Source of the DNA: Haplomitrium mnioides
Taxonomy: Eukaryota > Marchantiophyta > Haplomitriopsida > Calobryales
Reading direction: 5' to 3'
DNA: 32,595 nucleotides
NCBI GenBank assembly: GCA_049999725.1
Contig: JBNGIS010039238.1
Span: forward strand, 1-32,595
Below the pieces are notes generated by a model. That model had not been told where the DNA came from, searched no databases, and saw nothing but the letters and a program-made list of their open reading frames with translations. The position numbers and the translations under genes are program-made. This document shows, piece by piece, positions 32,124-32,595 of this stretch. Numbering within the stretch: position 1 is the stretch's first letter; every line of letters starts with the position of its first letter.

Positions 32124-32595
32124 TCACCTATGCACAAGTGTCTTCTTAATGCCCTCTTCAAGTTCCAACTGGTTGACTCCCACCTCCCCTTCTTCCATTA
32201 AATCGTCCTTTGTAGCCTCACTGACCATCTAGACCCAATAGTGATATTCCGATTCTTCGTCTTCTTTGGACCATTCACTGTCATACTCGTCTTTGGCTTG
32301 GGTCTCCCCCAGATGTGGCATTGGCCCGTAATGCACCTCCGTTTTTTCAGGACCAAACACCAAAGTGGAATTCCTCCAATTGTGGAGGACTTAAGCTCCA
32401 TACAGCCATGGTCTTTCGATTAGCACCGGGTAGGGAGAGGCTCTGGTTGGGCATATCACCAAGTAATTTAATTTAAATTCCTTGCTTCCGATGAAGGTAG
32501 GAATCTGAAGTAGGGAGCCCAGTGGTTTGACTCGAGATCCATTTGCTAATCTCATGATTCTGGCAGTGGGTTGGAATTCCTTGAATCCCAACTTA
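32124..32595 (-). pseudogene. Protease region of minus-strand pol, partial
   Basis: The minus-strand frame enters from the window edge downstream of the protease active site. It has RIMRLANGSRVKPL, LQIPTFIGSKEF and PVLIERPWLYGA, closely matching the family I protease (residues about 203-259) and continuing in step with it to its last residues. In-frame TAA (32391-32393) and TAG (32229-32231) interrupt it, and a TGA at 32124-32126 ends the frame. Where the family I frame ends in TAG after EYHY, this copy has Trp. The element's gag and catalytic Asp would lie beyond 32595. Confidence 0.8.

Noticed and set aside
1-32595. Host protein-coding genes, tRNA or rRNA
   Set aside because: No open frame outside the retroelement proteins has a recognisable domain or consistent coding character. 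No tRNA cloverleaf or rRNA segment was recognised by eye.

Overview
This window looks like non-genic DNA from a plant or streptophyte-alga nuclear genome. It is almost entirely nested, decayed Ty3/gypsy-type LTR retrotransposons. I found no host gene, tRNA, rRNA, CRISPR array or bacterial-style operon. The base composition is mid-GC, there is a 100-N scaffold gap, the proteins carry plant-type gag/protease/RT/integrase motifs, and paralogous copies differ mainly by transitions, as expected for methylated repeats. I cannot name the species.

Layout. (1) Positions 1-14519 hold one large element, here called family I. A 5'-truncated 5' LTR (970-5349) is followed by a primer-binding site, a broken gag (5558-6960) and an open protease-domain ORF (6976-7911). 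The rest of pol is missing. A polypurine tract precedes a 3' LTR (8321-14519). The two LTRs share a colinear block of about 3.1 kb (970-4079 and 11414-14519). Pooling what each preserves gives an LTR of about 7 kb or more, with R-U5-like segments and a 310-bp dimer repeated in tandem inside it. Positions 1-969 are a more diverged R-U5 fragment. (2) Positions 14520-14900 are unassigned, with a TATA-like site. (3) Positions 14901-17258 are a minus-strand LTR remnant related to family II. (4) A 100-N gap (17343-17442) lies between two 115-bp near-identical segments. (5) Positions 17474-27767 hold family II as LTR - internal - LTR - truncated internal. The internal region encodes a nucleocapsid-like protein with two zinc knuckles plus an acidic extension. 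It has no visible capsid, protease, RT or integrase. (6) Positions 27768-29594 are the 5' part of another family I LTR, starting exactly at its terminal TGTC inside family II gag. (7) Positions 29595-32595 are a minus-strand pol (protease, RT, RNase H, integrase) whose protease is closely related to that of family I. It is a likely relative of the autonomous partner.

How the parts relate. Family I (gag-protease) and family II (nucleocapsid plus acidic ORF) both look non-autonomous, carry very long LTRs and share U3 and R-U5 modules. The minus-strand pol shows the kind of enzyme set that could have mobilised them. All coding parts carry nonsense codons or frameshifts, so nothing here looks currently autonomous. 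The most distinctive content is in the LTRs: a hairpin-forming U3 module linked to ACGTGGC motifs, a GTTCTTA-type motif spaced 42-44 bp, and short perfect inverted repeats conserved between copies.
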